Of a stretch of DNA of 64,000 bases, positions 1 through 8,812 are shown piece by piece. Source of the DNA: Nitrosomonas sp. HPC101 (lineage in GTDB: Bacteria; Pseudomonadota; Gammaproteobacteria; Burkholderiales; Nitrosomonadaceae); the NCBI RefSeq assembly GCF_009833125.1, contig NZ_QRCC01000004.1, positions 62,001 to 126,000 on the forward strand, read 5' to 3'. How positions within the stretch are numbered: position 1 is the stretch's first letter; each line of letters opens with the position of its first letter. The position numbers were made by a program, and so were the translations under genes. The notes beneath the pieces are model-generated. The model made no database searches. It was not told where the DNA came from and saw only the letters and a list, made by a program, of their open reading frames with translations.

Positions 1-345
1 TAGTTCGGTCAAGACAGTATGCATGCATTTGGCTGCTCCGATGATGGCATCCACCGGACAGGCGCGCAGGCAGAAGGTGCAGCCGATACATTGTGCTTCA
101 TCGATGAAGGCGACTGAGGGCGGTTTGGGGTGACCGTAAGCCGTATTCAACGGTTTCGGAGCGATGTGGAGGATAGCAGCAATGGTTGCGACGCCGGCAT
201 CACCGCCAGGCGGGCATTGATCAATATCTGCCTGGCCCTCGACAATGGCTCTGGCATAGGGCTTGCATCCATCAAATCCGCACTGACCGCACTGGGTTTG
301 TGGTAACGCAGCATCAATCTGTTCGATCAGTTTGTTTTTATCCAT
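1..345 (-). CDS. rnfB: RnfB/RsxB-type iron-sulfur electron transport protein, 3' part cut by window edge
   Basis: The frame is open from the ATG at 345 to the window edge, so only the first 115 residues are visible. There is no N-terminal membrane segment. The protein starts directly with a four-cysteine cluster domain (C19, C22, C27, C44), followed by a ferredoxin-type 4Fe-4S motif, [12 protein letters not shown]. This order is that of the RnfB/RsxB subunit of Rnf-like electron transport complexes; the short soluble-start form is common in betaproteobacteria. The start codon overlaps the end of pyrD by 8 bases (ATGGATAA), so the two are translationally coupled. Whether a complete rnf operon exists cannot be seen here; a stand-alone ferredoxin that feeds other enzymes is possible. 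Confidence 0.82.
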   Translation of the reverse strand, partial: MDKNKLIEQIDAALPQTQCGQCGFDGCKPYARAIVEGQADIDQCPPGGDAGVATIAAILHIAPKPLNTAYGHPKPPSVAFIDEAQCIGCTFCLRACPVDAIIGAAKCMHTVLTEL

Positions 346-1366
346 TATCAGTGGAACGGGCACAAAGTAATGAAACTGTCTCCGTAACCAGATTCGGGCC
401 ACGGTAAATCAATCCGGAATAAACTTGTACCAGACTGGCGCCAGCATCTATTTTGGCTTGTGCGTCTGGCGCTGACATAATGCCCCCCGCCCCGATAATG
501 GGAATGGCTTGTTGGAGGTGATCGGCAAGCTGGCGGATAACTGCATTGCTGCGAACTGTTAATGGCGCCCCGCTCAACCCACCTTGTTCGTCGCCGTAGG
601 GTAAATGTTCTGTGCCATATCGCGCGATGGTGGTATTGGTTGCAATAACTGCATCCATGCGGTGTTTAAGCAACAGTGATGCAATCGCGGCAATCTGTTC
701 GGGTTCCAGGTCCGGTGCAATTTTAACTGCCAGCGGGGTATAGCGGCCATGCTGATCACTGAGTCGGGTCTGCTCTGTCTTAAGTGCGCTCAGCAGCTGT
801 TCCAGCTCGATTTCATTTTGCAGTTGCCTGAGCTGTTTGGTATTGGGAGAGGAAATGTTGACGGTGACATAACTGGCATACGGGTACACTTTACGTAAAC
901 CAATCAGATAGTCATCGACTGCATTCTGTAGAGGAGTATCTGCATTTTTACCGATGTTGATGCCCAGTATGCCGCGGTAACCGGATTGCTGGACATTTTC
1001 TATCAGCTTATCTACGCCCGCGTTGTTGAATCCCATCCGATTGATAATCGCTTTGGCACGTGGAATGCGGAACAGCCGTGGCCGAGGGTTGCCGGCCTGT
1101 GGGCGCGGGGTGACGGTTCCCACTTCAATAAAACCAAATCCCAGGGAGGCCAGTGCATCGATATAGGCTCCGTTCTTGTCGAGACCGGCAGCCAGTCCAA
1201 CGGGATTGGGAAAATCCAACCCCATGATGTGAACAGGTGCGCACTGGATGGCGCAACTGGGCAGCAGGCTGGCTTTCTTCAACAGGCCGAGGGCATCCAG
1301 GGTAAGAGTGTGAACTTTTTCGGCATCAAGCATAAACAGCAGCGGGCGTAACAGGTTGTATATCAT
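338..1366 (-). CDS. pyrD: Dihydroorotate dehydrogenase, class 2 (quinone-linked)
   Basis: This enzyme oxidises dihydroorotate to orotate in pyrimidine synthesis and passes electrons to the quinone pool at the inner membrane. The 342-residue length and hydrophobic N-terminal helix are typical of class 2 enzymes. Visible motifs are [10 protein letters not shown] near residue 60, the FMN/substrate segment [11 protein letters not shown] containing the class 2 catalytic Ser near residue 172, TNTTIAR, and the C-terminal phosphate-binding IIGAGGIMS. It overlaps bpt by 4 bases upstream and the rnfB start by 8 bases downstream. This gives a tight minus-strand operon aat-bpt-pyrD-rnfB. No anomaly was seen. 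Confidence 0.97.
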   Translation of the reverse strand: MIYNLLRPLLFMLDAEKVHTLTLDALGLLKKASLLPSCAIQCAPVHIMGLDFPNPVGLAAGLDKNGAYIDALASLGFGFIEVGTVTPRPQAGNPRPRLFRIPRAKAIINRMGFNNAGVDKLIENVQQSGYRGILGINIGKNADTPLQNAVDDYLIGLRKVYPYASYVTVNISSPNTKQLRQLQNEIELEQLLSALKTEQTRLSDQHGRYTPLAVKIAPDLEPEQIAAIASLLLKHRMDAVIATNTTIARYGTEHLPYGDEQGGLSGAPLTVRSNAVIRQLADHLQQAIPIIGAGGIMSAPDAQAKIDAGASLVQVYSGLIYRGPNLVTETVSLLCARSTDNG

Positions 1367-2100
1367 TCAGGTTGTTGTACAGGTTTCTGATATTGCCACT
1401 GGTTGTCAATCAGGAGCTGGAGTGGTTGGAAATTGGTTTTATAGCGCATTTTTCGGCTGTTTTTGATCCAGTAACCCAGATAAAGATAAGGTAGTCGGTC
1501 ATGATGGCATTGTGCTATTTGCCACAAGATATTAAAGGTGCCATAGCTGGCTCCGGCGATATCCGGATCAAAAAAGGTATATACCGAAGAGAATCCATCC
1601 GGCAGCTGGTCGATGATACTGATCATGCGCAGCTGTTGATTTTCGTGAAATGTTACCAGAAAGGAGTCGACCGTACTTTTCAGGAGGAAATTACAATACT
1701 GTTCATGCCCGTTTTGATCATCAAGATCCATGCCGCCACCGGGATGACGCGATTTCTGGTAACGCTGGTAGAGATCAAAGTGTGCAGGGTTGAAATGAAG
1801 GGGATGCCGGTCAGTCTGCAAATGCTGATATCGCTTCCATATTCTGCGTTGGGTGCGGCTGGGGGTGAACAGCGCCACCGGGATGCGCACGGGGATGCAG
1901 GCGTGACATAGCTCGCAATCCGGACGGTAGATGAGATCACCGCTGCGGCGATACCCTCGCCGGATCAATTGGGCGTAGATATCGCGATCCGGGATGTTCT
2001 CACCCGTGATCACGATACGGGAGCGGGCGAATTGTTCCGGCAGATAACTGCAGGGATAGCGTCGGGTAGTTTGGAAATTCATGGGAATAATCTCGATCAC
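1363..2100 (-). CDS. bpt: Aspartate/glutamate leucyltransferase (Bpt)
   Basis: This enzyme transfers leucine from Leu-tRNA to proteins with N-terminal Asp or Glu, marking them for ClpS/ClpAP degradation (leucine N-degron pathway). The 245-residue protein has the N-terminal cysteine cluster [15 protein letters not shown] typical of ATE1/Bpt enzymes and the GGGMD and CDEL-like core features of the family. The first codon of the frame is GTG at 2100, which overlaps the aat stop as GTGA. An in-frame ATG at 2082 ([11 protein letters not shown]) is an equally good start. It sits directly behind aat, the other leucyl-transferase of the pathway. clpS and clpA lie about 29 kb away in the same window. 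Confidence 0.93.
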   Translation of the reverse strand: MIEIIPMNFQTTRRYPCSYLPEQFARSRIVITGENIPDRDIYAQLIRRGYRRSGDLIYRPDCELCHACIPVRIPVALFTPSRTQRRIWKRYQHLQTDRHPLHFNPAHFDLYQRYQKSRHPGGGMDLDDQNGHEQYCNFLLKSTVDSFLVTFHENQQLRMISIIDQLPDGFSSVYTFFDPDIAGASYGTFNILWQIAQCHHDRLPYLYLGYWIKNSRKMRYKTNFQPLQLLIDNQWQYQKPVQQPE

Positions 2101-2804
2101 CCCGGATAGGTGAAATCAAACAGCCATTTTTTGTTTTGGTCGGGCAAGCTGGTAAGTATGTCCAATTGTTCGGCGAAGTGTGATCTTGAAATTTCCCGTG
2201 CGCCCATCGACATCAGATGAGCGGTTTTCATTTGGCAATCGATCAGGCCATACCCCCAGCTTTCCAGTTGTTTTGCCAGGTAAACCAGCGCAATTTTAGA
2301 TGCATCTGGTATCCGGGAAAACATTGATTCACCAAAGAAAGCCTTGCCTATAGCTATGCCATACAGCCCACCGACCAGTTTGCCATCTATCCAGGTTTCA
2401 ACCGAATGTGCTATTCCCATCTGGTGTAGCGTGGTGTATGCCGCGATTATGTCATCGTGTATCCATGTCTCCGTCTGGCTTCTGCGCGGTGCTGCACAGG
2501 CTTGCATGACTTGCGTGAAGGTGCTGTCCGTACGGATCTGGTGGTGATGTTTTTTCAGAACCTTGTGCAGTGAACGCGAAATTTTCAATTCCTGTGGAAA
2601 CAGTACCATTCTTGGATTCGGGCTCCACCAGAGTATAACCTCCCCTTGATTGAACCAGGGAAAGATTCCCTGGCGATAGGCGGAGATCAGACGTTCCGGT
2701 GACAGGTCTCCTCCGATAGCCAATAGGCCGTTGGGTTCGATCAATGCTTGTTCCAGCGGAGGGAAGGGGGTATCGGAAAAGAGCGTACAAATCATGGCAG
2801 ACAT
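2097..2804 (-). CDS. aat: Leucyl/phenylalanyl-tRNA--protein transferase (Aat)
   Basis: Aat adds Leu or Phe to proteins with N-terminal Lys or Arg, making them ClpS substrates. The diagnostic family signature [17 protein letters not shown] followed by [10 protein letters not shown] lies near the N-terminus, and NPRMVLFP and [18 protein letters not shown] follow. The open frame runs back to a TTG at 2870, but homologues begin just before the signature. I therefore prefer the ATG at 2804 (MSAMICTLF) or the ATG at 2795. It is the first gene of the aat-bpt-pyrD-rnfB operon and overlaps bpt by 4 bases. Confidence 0.95.
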   Translation of the reverse strand: MSAMICTLFSDTPFPPLEQALIEPNGLLAIGGDLSPERLISAYRQGIFPWFNQGEVILWWSPNPRMVLFPQELKISRSLHKVLKKHHHQIRTDSTFTQVMQACAAPRRSQTETWIHDDIIAAYTTLHQMGIAHSVETWIDGKLVGGLYGIAIGKAFFGESMFSRIPDASKIALVYLAKQLESWGYGLIDCQMKTAHLMSMGAREISRSHFAEQLDILTSLPDQNKKWLFDFTYPG

Positions 2805-2988
2805 AAATAGCTTCAGGTAAACAGCGGTAAATGGCAATTTTTGATGCAGATCATAATCATCCTCCTGCAATTATCCCAAATAATTCTGGAAACCGCAGTT
2901 GGACGTGCCTAAGTATGCAGGCTTGCCGCCTGGCAAGGCACAGTGTTGCCAATTTGCCCGGGCCAAAATAGCAGAAAACAGCCTTGCC

Positions 2989-3030
2989 TTGATATAGATC
3001 AAAGTATTTTTCCTGAGAATTATCTAGCAT
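2989..3030 (+). promoter_or_regulatory. FNR/ANR box and class II promoter before the outer-membrane protein gene
   Basis: TTGATATAGATCAA at 2989-3002 is a perfect match to the FNR half-sites TTGAT-N4-ATCAA. Its centre is at 2995.5. A TAGCAT hexamer at 3025-3030 sits where a -10 box belongs if the transcription start is near 3037, which puts the FNR site at -41.5. That is the normal class II activator position, and no good -35 hexamer is needed or seen. The window encodes an FNR protein (42957-43712) with the matching recognition helix. That this FNR binds here is an inference. Confidence 0.72.
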
Positions 3031-3078
3031 CTGTCATGCAACATTTGCATGAACATAAAACAAGAAAGGAGAAAAAGG

Positions 3079-3957
3079 GTGAGTCATAATCCATTCGGAA
3101 AGCGTGCTGTATTAGGTGCTGTGGCCAGTGTGTTTGCTGCTTCAGTGCTGTTGGATGCGCCGCAGACATTTGCCGAAGGCATATCGACGCAGGTTCTGGA
3201 AGAGCAGATCAGACTGCTTGAGCAGCAACTGCAATCCATCCGGGGTGAGCTGGATAGAGTTAAAACCGATGCTGTGCAGCATGAACAAAAAGTTGACCAG
3301 AAATTGCAGGCGGTAGCTTCGAAAGAAAAAAAGGAGCACATGGAGCTTGAGGCTGAAGACGCATCCCACAAACATATGCTGTTTTTCCGGGGTGGGTTTG
3401 CACGTGCCGACCATCTTCGCAATGGTGTTTCTATTCAAAGTGATGTTGCCCCGATCGGAATGCAGGATCAGGCAGGTAGAAATGCCTGGTATGTGGGTGC
3501 CGGGTTTGATTTCAGCCTGACCAATGATGTCTGGGGTTTGGCACCTGGCACCAGCATTTTTGCTGAGCTGATGTTTGAATACAAACAGTACAGTAACAAA
3601 GTGAAAGGGAATCCTCTTGCCAGTAACCCAACATTGCTGGTGGATCCAACAGGTGTTCCACGAAATGTAACCGTCAGCCAGTTTACGCTGACAGCTGCAC
3701 CGAAGATCAAGTTTATGGAGGGCAGCAAGTTCAGGCCATGGATTATCCCTGCCGGTCTGGCATTGCATGTGATCAGCCCTCCCTCTGAGTCCATTACTGT
3801 GTTGGAGCCAGGAGTGATGTTCGGTGTGGGCGCGGATTACAATATCTGGAAATCAATGTATGTTGGCGCGGATGCCAGATACCATCTGGCTGGCAAAATT
3901 GACGGAGTAGATGTCAGCGGATTGACCGTTGGGGGGTATCTTGGAATCGGCTTTTAA
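3079..3957 (+). CDS. Outer-membrane beta-barrel protein with N-terminal coiled coil
   Basis: The protein is about 292 residues. A cleavable signal peptide ends near PQTFA-EG. Next comes a charged heptad-like stretch (roughly residues 38-90, rich in LEEQIRLLEQQLQ) that should form a coiled coil. The C-terminal 190 residues show alternating aromatic/polar strands ending in YLGIGF, typical of an outer-membrane barrel. The GTG at 3079 is preferred because AAGGAG lies at 3066-3071, 7 bases ahead; an ATG at 3049 would add 10 residues and leave that site inside the gene. It has its own FNR-type promoter and a strong terminator, so it is monocistronic. The exact family is not recognised; a porin-like or adhesin-like role is possible. 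Confidence 0.75.
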   Translation: MSHNPFGKRAVLGAVASVFAASVLLDAPQTFAEGISTQVLEEQIRLLEQQLQSIRGELDRVKTDAVQHEQKVDQKLQAVASKEKKEHMELEAEDASHKHMLFFRGGFARADHLRNGVSIQSDVAPIGMQDQAGRNAWYVGAGFDFSLTNDVWGLAPGTSIFAELMFEYKQYSNKVKGNPLASNPTLLVDPTGVPRNVTVSQFTLTAAPKIKFMEGSKFRPWIIPAGLALHVISPPSESITVLEPGVMFGVGADYNIWKSMYVGADARYHLAGKIDGVDVSGLTVGGYLGIGF

Positions 3958-4100
3958 AGCAGGATAAGTATTTTTAATCAGGATTAGTTGGAAATTGTTT
4001 CAATCGTAGTTTGCTTTCTCAGTAGTAACGAGTATTTCTCTCTTCTTGCTTTGAGCAAAATCGGAGCCCAAGTAACAGATTTTGTGACGAAGCCTTTATA

Positions 4101-4132
4101 CCCCGCCAAAATTTCTGGCGGGGTTTTTTTTT
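4101..4132 (+). terminator. Rho-independent terminator of the outer-membrane protein gene
   Basis: A perfect 8-bp stem CCCCGCCA (4101-4108) / TGGCGGGG (4116-4123) with a 7-base loop is followed directly by nine T residues. It lies 143 bases past the stop of the outer-membrane protein gene and just before the end of mpl, which converges from the other strand. The T-run serves only plus-strand transcripts. The stretch 3958-4100 holds no recognisable gene. Confidence 0.9.
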
Positions 4133-4146
4133 GACTTTCAGGAAGC

Positions 4147-5517
4147 TCAGGGTCGGCTATGCAGCGCGTCAAGCAGTTTGTCATACAAGCCGCCAAAACT
4201 GCCGTTACTCATGATTAGAATATGATCACCTGGCCGGGCGGTCGCGGAAATGGCCTGAATCATGGCGGCAAGGTCATGGTGGGTCGTGGCTTTTTCACCA
4301 AGCGGGATAAGCGCTGCTGCAACATCCCAGCCGATCTGATGTGCATAGCAGAAAACCTGATCAGCCTGATTCAGACTGGCCGCAAGATTATTCTGCCAGA
4401 CGCCCAGCTTCATCGTATTAGAGCGGGGTTCCAGCACGGCAAGAATACGCGCTGAGCCGATTTTGTCGCGTAATCCGGCCAGCGTTGCCTGAATCGCGGT
4501 CGGATGATGTGCAAAGTCGTCGTACACGTAAATGTTGTTGATTACATCCCGCAATTCCATACGACGCTTTACGTTTTTGAAGGAAGACAGCGCTTCGATC
4601 CCGACCTGTGCCGGCACGCCGGCATGACGGGCAGCAGCGAGCGCGGCCAGCGCATTCATGCGGTTATGTTCACCCATCAGCTCCCAGTTCAGCGTGCCTT
4701 GTAATTCGTCTTGCACGTAAACGGACAGGCTCCGATCGTGTACCGTCGTCATGTGCCAGCCGTTTTCCATGCCGAAGCGCTCTGTTGGTGTCCAGCAACC
4801 CTGATTCAACACACGCTGCAGATTTTTATCCTGCCCGTTGACGACAAGCAGGCCGTTGCGGGGAACGATGCGAATAAGGTGATGAAACTGGCGTTCGATT
4901 GCAGCCAGATCCGGAAAAATATCGGCGTGATCATATTCCAGATTGTTGAGCACGGCAGTTTTCGGCTGGTAGTGCACGAATTTGGAGCGTTTATCGAAAA
5001 AGGCGGTGTCATATTCATCCGCTTCGATAACGAAGAAAGGCGAAAACTCCTGCTGTGCTTCGATTATCCCCAAGCGGGCCGACAGCCCGAAATTTTCCGG
5101 AACACCACCGATCAGAAATCCGGGGGAAAGTCCGGCGTATTCCAGGATCCATGCCAGCATTGAGCTGGTGGTGGTTTTGCCGTGCGTGCCGGCAACGGCG
5201 AGCACCCAGCGATCGTGCAGCAGATGTTGCGCCAGCCACTGCGGACCGGATGTATACGGCAGGTGTGCGTCGAGGATGGCTTCCATCAGCGGGTTACCAC
5301 GTGTAACAACATTGCCGATGACAAACAAATCAGGCTTCAGATTGAGCTGATCGGCATCGTAACCTTCAATCAGCCTGATTTTCTGCTCACGCAGCTGCGT
5401 GCTCATCGGCGGATAAACATTGGCATCGCAGCCGGTGACGGTATGGCCGGCAGCACGTGCCAGCACTGCCAGCCCGCCCATAAAAGTGCCGCAAATGCCA
5501 AGAATATGAATATGCAT
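4147..5517 (-). CDS. mpl: UDP-MurNAc:L-Ala-gamma-D-Glu-meso-DAP ligase (Mpl)
   Basis: Mpl joins recycled murein tripeptide to UDP-MurNAc, returning cell-wall fragments to peptidoglycan synthesis in the cytoplasm. The start at 5517 gives MHIHILGICGTFMGGLAVLA, the usual Mpl N-terminus with its GxxGTFMGG dinucleotide-fold loop; the open frame upstream to 5670 has no homologous look. The ATP loop AGTHGKTTTSS lies near residue 110. EADEYDTAFFDKRSKF, the Mpl-type substrate region, follows, and then VYDDFAHHPTAI. The length of 456 residues is standard. ampG, which imports the recycled muropeptides, is encoded at 25600-26955. The gene converges on the outer-membrane protein gene. Confidence 0.95.
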   Translation of the reverse strand: MHIHILGICGTFMGGLAVLARAAGHTVTGCDANVYPPMSTQLREQKIRLIEGYDADQLNLKPDLFVIGNVVTRGNPLMEAILDAHLPYTSGPQWLAQHLLHDRWVLAVAGTHGKTTTSSMLAWILEYAGLSPGFLIGGVPENFGLSARLGIIEAQQEFSPFFVIEADEYDTAFFDKRSKFVHYQPKTAVLNNLEYDHADIFPDLAAIERQFHHLIRIVPRNGLLVVNGQDKNLQRVLNQGCWTPTERFGMENGWHMTTVHDRSLSVYVQDELQGTLNWELMGEHNRMNALAALAAARHAGVPAQVGIEALSSFKNVKRRMELRDVINNIYVYDDFAHHPTAIQATLAGLRDKIGSARILAVLEPRSNTMKLGVWQNNLAASLNQADQVFCYAHQIGWDVAAALIPLGEKATTHHDLAAMIQAISATARPGDHILIMSNGSFGGLYDKLLDALHSRP

Positions 5518-5776
5518 GAATATTGGAGAGGATAACTGTGAATGAATTGATAAGGTGCTTGCGAAATTATACGCGAGACCATTGACAGCGCTATTTTTCA
5601 ATACATCGAACGTGATCGTGGCACAGAACGCGGTTTTCGACCAGGTAAACTGTGTGCGCTTGGCGGTCATCCTGCTCAGCGCGCTGAATAGAAAAATTAA
5701 TGTGAAGCCATGCGTATGACCGCGAAGCGGTTTCCATGCTACGCTCCTCTGATTGAATCAATTGGGGAGAAGATAA

Positions 5777-6949
5777 ATGGCTTTGTTGCCATTGTATATA
5801 CTAAAAAGCACGCGGCCTAAGATTGTCATTATCGGCGGGGGGTATGCCGGCCTGGCTGCGTTGACCACACTGCGACGGTACAGCGCTGATGTGGAAATCA
5901 CGCTGATTGATCCGGGCACGCATCATCTCAAGATCACGCATTTGCACGAGACGTTTCGTTATCCGCTGTCCGATCTGCAGGTGTCTTATACGTTGCTGGA
6001 GCAGCGTTTTGATTGCCGGCATATTCGGAGTGCGCTGACAATAGATGAAGCAGCCTTATGCCAGTGGCAGGAGAGAGGATGTTTGCAGCTGAAAGAGGAA
6101 GCAGTGCCATTCGACTATTTACTGGTGGCGACAGGTGCGAGGCAGAACTGCCTCGATGGTGTGTCTGGCGACGTTGCAGAGAATGTATTGGTGCTGGAAG
6201 ATTTTTGTACGGCGGCTGGCTCTGATTTGCTGGATACATTTTTGGAGAAACAGGATTCGGCAGCTTCCTGCATCTCAGTGATAGGTGGTGGCGCGACCGG
6301 TATCCAGTTTTTGTTTGAACTGGCTGGTTTTCTGCATCGCCGTCGGGTTAGCCATAGCTTGCGTCTGATAGATGATAAAGCGCGTGTGCTGCAACAATTC
6401 CCACCAGGATTTGCATCCTATATTGAAAAACGTATGCTGGAACTGGATATTGAATTTTTCCCCGGAGTGTATTTTCTGGAACAGCGCAATAACCAGATTT
6501 TGCTGGAGGAACAAGCAAGCAGGCGGCAGTTTGAATTACCCTCCATGCTGTCACTGGTATTTACCGGTAACCGCCAGAATAATCTGATCGAAACCAATCT
6601 GTTCGGCCAGGTGAAAGCAGGCGGCAAGTTACTGGAAAATGTGTTTGCCGCTGGGGATGGTTCGGTTTATCCATCACTAGGATCGAATTCAATGACGGCG
6701 CAATCCGCGGTACGTAAAGGAAAGCTGGCTGCCCGTAATATGCTGCGCTATTCCGGCCTGCTCAAAGTACTGGAGCCTTATCTGCATCGTGATCTCGGTT
6801 ATGTAGTCAGTCTGGGGCCGGAGGATGCAGTCGGCTGGTTGGTGCTTGAAAATAATGTCGTGACAGGCGTGCCGGTAATGGTCATCAAGGAGGCCGTTGA
6901 AACGCGCTATGATTTGTTGTTAAGTGGGGTCGATACGTATCTGGTTTGA
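5777..6949 (+). CDS. NAD(P)/FAD-dependent oxidoreductase, NDH-2-like
   Basis: The 390-residue protein has two dinucleotide-binding folds. The FAD fold shows IVIIGGGYAGLAAL near residue 17, and the NADH fold shows VIGGGATGIQFLFELA near residue 165. A C-terminal FAD motif, VFAAGDGS, is present near residue 290. This is the layout of type II NADH dehydrogenases and related quinone reductases (FadH2-like Ndh family). A GGGGAGA ribosome site precedes the ATG. It is shorter than typical Ndh (about 430 residues) and shows no clear C-terminal amphipathic membrane helix, so the electron acceptor is uncertain. It stands alone, reading away from mpl and toward the Nudix gene. Confidence 0.75.
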   Translation: MALLPLYILKSTRPKIVIIGGGYAGLAALTTLRRYSADVEITLIDPGTHHLKITHLHETFRYPLSDLQVSYTLLEQRFDCRHIRSALTIDEAALCQWQERGCLQLKEEAVPFDYLLVATGARQNCLDGVSGDVAENVLVLEDFCTAAGSDLLDTFLEKQDSAASCISVIGGGATGIQFLFELAGFLHRRRVSHSLRLIDDKARVLQQFPPGFASYIEKRMLELDIEFFPGVYFLEQRNNQILLEEQASRRQFELPSMLSLVFTGNRQNNLIETNLFGQVKAGGKLLENVFAAGDGSVYPSLGSNSMTAQSAVRKGKLAARNMLRYSGLLKVLEPYLHRDLGYVVSLGPEDAVGWLVLENNVVTGVPVMVIKEAVETRYDLLLSGVDTYLV

Positions 6950-6974
6950 TCGGTGTAGTGCCACAAAACAGGAA

Positions 6975-7910
6975 TCAGATGCCACGCATCATGGCGATCC
7001 CGTGTGCTCCGTATGTCCGGGCCGTTTCCAGATCAGCCGGCAGCAAACCACCCAGCGCGTAAACCGGTAGCGAATAGTCTTGAATCAGTCCAGCAAATTT
7101 TTCCCAACCTAAGGTCGGTGCACCAGGGTGGCTGAGTGTGGGTTGCACGGGGCTTAGGGTGACAAAATCCACACCCAGTTGTGCTGCGCGCTGAAGTTCC
7201 TGCTCATTATGGCAGGACGCGCCGCACCAGCTGATGTCCGGTCGTAAATCGAGCGATAGCAGTTGATTCGTGGTGAGGTGTACACCATCAGCCTGTAAAT
7301 CCTGTGCGAGGGTCAGGTTTTCATTAAGCAAGACTGTGGCCCGGTGATGGTGAGCCAGTTGCACAGCAGTTCTGCCAAACTGTTTCAGTTCATCAGATGC
7401 CATTGCTTTCTGACGGATTTGCAACAGTTTGATGCCCTTGCCAAGAGTTGTTTCAATCGCTTGCAATGCTGCTTCCGTATCGGTTTCCGCCGGGCGGGTG
7501 ATGGCATAAAGCGGCGGCAGGCGCAGGCTGCGCAGGATAAAGGTGTTGGCGGGCAGCAATGGAGCAACAGTTATATTTTCAGTCGTTTGCCACGCAAGCT
7601 GCTGTTGTTCGCGGGGAGTGAGTGTGCCTTGCCAGCCAGTGACGCGATAGAAGCGGAGTCGTACCGTGGCGTGCGGATAGCTGAAAGTCCGTGTCAGCCA
7701 GGGGGTAGCCTGACGAATCGTGATGCCCAGCTCTTCATTCAGTTCGCGCGTCAGCGCTTGCAACGGAGACTCGCCTGCTTCGATCTTTCCACCGGGGAAT
7801 TCCCAGTAGCCAGCGTAGGGTTTGCCGGCAGGCCGGCTGGTGAGTAGAAAATGGTTATCCGGGCGAATGAGAACGGCGGCGGAGACTTCAACCAGCAATG
7901 GGTCAGCCAT
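6975..7910 (-). CDS. Nudix hydrolase fused to a ThiE/TenI-like domain
   Basis: The 311-residue protein starts at the ATG at 7910, one base after the stop of the ATPase gene; the open frame further upstream overlaps that gene and is not coding. The N-terminal domain is MutT-like with a complete Nudix box at residues 41-63 (G-x5-E-x7-REL-x-EELGI), so it probably hydrolyses oxidised nucleotides. Residues 140-311 resemble thiamine-phosphate synthase. However, the metal-binding aspartates of that family are not conserved (LLNEN where LINDR is usual; HLTTNQ where HLGQ-D is usual). The second domain may therefore be regulatory. Similar two-domain proteins occur in many proteobacteria. It is the last gene of the argJ operon. 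Confidence 0.85.
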   Translation of the reverse strand: MADPLLVEVSAAVLIRPDNHFLLTSRPAGKPYAGYWEFPGGKIEAGESPLQALTRELNEELGITIRQATPWLTRTFSYPHATVRLRFYRVTGWQGTLTPREQQQLAWQTTENITVAPLLPANTFILRSLRLPPLYAITRPAETDTEAALQAIETTLGKGIKLLQIRQKAMASDELKQFGRTAVQLAHHHRATVLLNENLTLAQDLQADGVHLTTNQLLSLDLRPDISWCGASCHNEQELQRAAQLGVDFVTLSPVQPTLSHPGAPTLGWEKFAGLIQDYSLPVYALGGLLPADLETARTYGAHGIAMMRGI

Positions 7911-7911
7911 G

Positions 7912-8805
7912 CTATTTCTTATCGACTTTGGCTGATTCTGCTTTTGCCAGTTTGTGCTGACCTGCCCAATCGCGGGCAAATTGGCGCGCGACCCGTCCGT
8001 TGCGCGAGCCGCGCGCCAGTGCCCAGCGTAGTGCTTCTTGCCGGGCAGGGCCGGATAACCTGCTGATGCCGTGCTGCAAGAGCCAGTGCTGGACAATTTC
8101 CAGATATTGTTCCTGATCAAACGGATAAAAAGACAGCCACAGACCAAAGCGTTCCGATAGCGAAATTTTTTCCTCAGTGGTTTCTCCCGGATGGATTTCG
8201 CCATCCACGTGCCGGGCTGCCAGATTTTCGTGCATGAATTCTGAGATGAGGTGGCGGCGGTTGGAGGTGGCGTAGACCAGTACGTTGTCGGATGCGGTGG
8301 AAATAGAACCATCAAGAATGACTTTCAGTGCCTTATAGCCCGGCTCATCTGCTTCAAATGACAGATCATCGCAATACAGAATGAAGCGCTCCGGACGTTG
8401 GTCAATAAGCTCAACGATATCGGGTAAGTCGGTGAGCCCTTGTTTATCCACCTCGATCATGCGTAAACCCTGGTCAGCATAGCGGTTCAGCAGAGCTTTG
8501 ATCAGTGAAGATTTTCCGGTGCCGCGTGCGCCGGTCAACAGCACATTGTTGGCTGGAAATCCGGAAACAAACTGTTGGGTATTGCGGTCAAGCGCCTGCT
8601 TCTGCTCTTCAATATTCAGCAGTTCGTTCGGTGTAATTGTATGCGGGTGGTTGATTGCCTGCAAAAAACCGATGTTGCCGTGTTTACGCCAGCGAAAGGC
8701 AATGTGCGTACCGAGATCAGCGTGCTGCGTCCGAGCGGGGAAGGCATTCTCAATGCGTGTCAGCAATCGATCAAGGCGTTGAAAAAGCAATTCGGAATCA
8801 TTCAT
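7912..8805 (-). CDS. DUF815-family P-loop ATPase
   Basis: This is a cytoplasmic AAA-like ATPase of unknown cellular role. Walker A is GARGTGKS and the Walker B strand is FILYCDDLSFE. The sensor segment YATSNRRHLIS and the C-terminal RNGRVARQFARDW are typical of DUF815 proteins, which are about 280-300 residues long. The ATG at 8805 (MNDSELLFQ) lies 7 bases after the argJ stop. An upstream in-frame start at 8832 would overlap argJ and is less likely. Gene order argJ-ATPase-Nudix is conserved in betaproteobacteria, but this does not reveal the function. Confidence 0.85.
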   Translation of the reverse strand: MNDSELLFQRLDRLLTRIENAFPARTQHADLGTHIAFRWRKHGNIGFLQAINHPHTITPNELLNIEEQKQALDRNTQQFVSGFPANNVLLTGARGTGKSSLIKALLNRYADQGLRMIEVDKQGLTDLPDIVELIDQRPERFILYCDDLSFEADEPGYKALKVILDGSISTASDNVLVYATSNRRHLISEFMHENLAARHVDGEIHPGETTEEKISLSERFGLWLSFYPFDQEQYLEIVQHWLLQHGISRLSGPARQEALRWALARGSRNGRVARQFARDWAGQHKLAKAESAKVDKK

Positions 8806-8812
8806 GACGGGT

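Noticed and set aside
7911-8315. N-terminal extension of the Nudix-ThiE-like frame
   Set aside because: It lies in a second frame of the DUF815 ATPase gene and has no homologue-like sequence; the start at 7910 fits.
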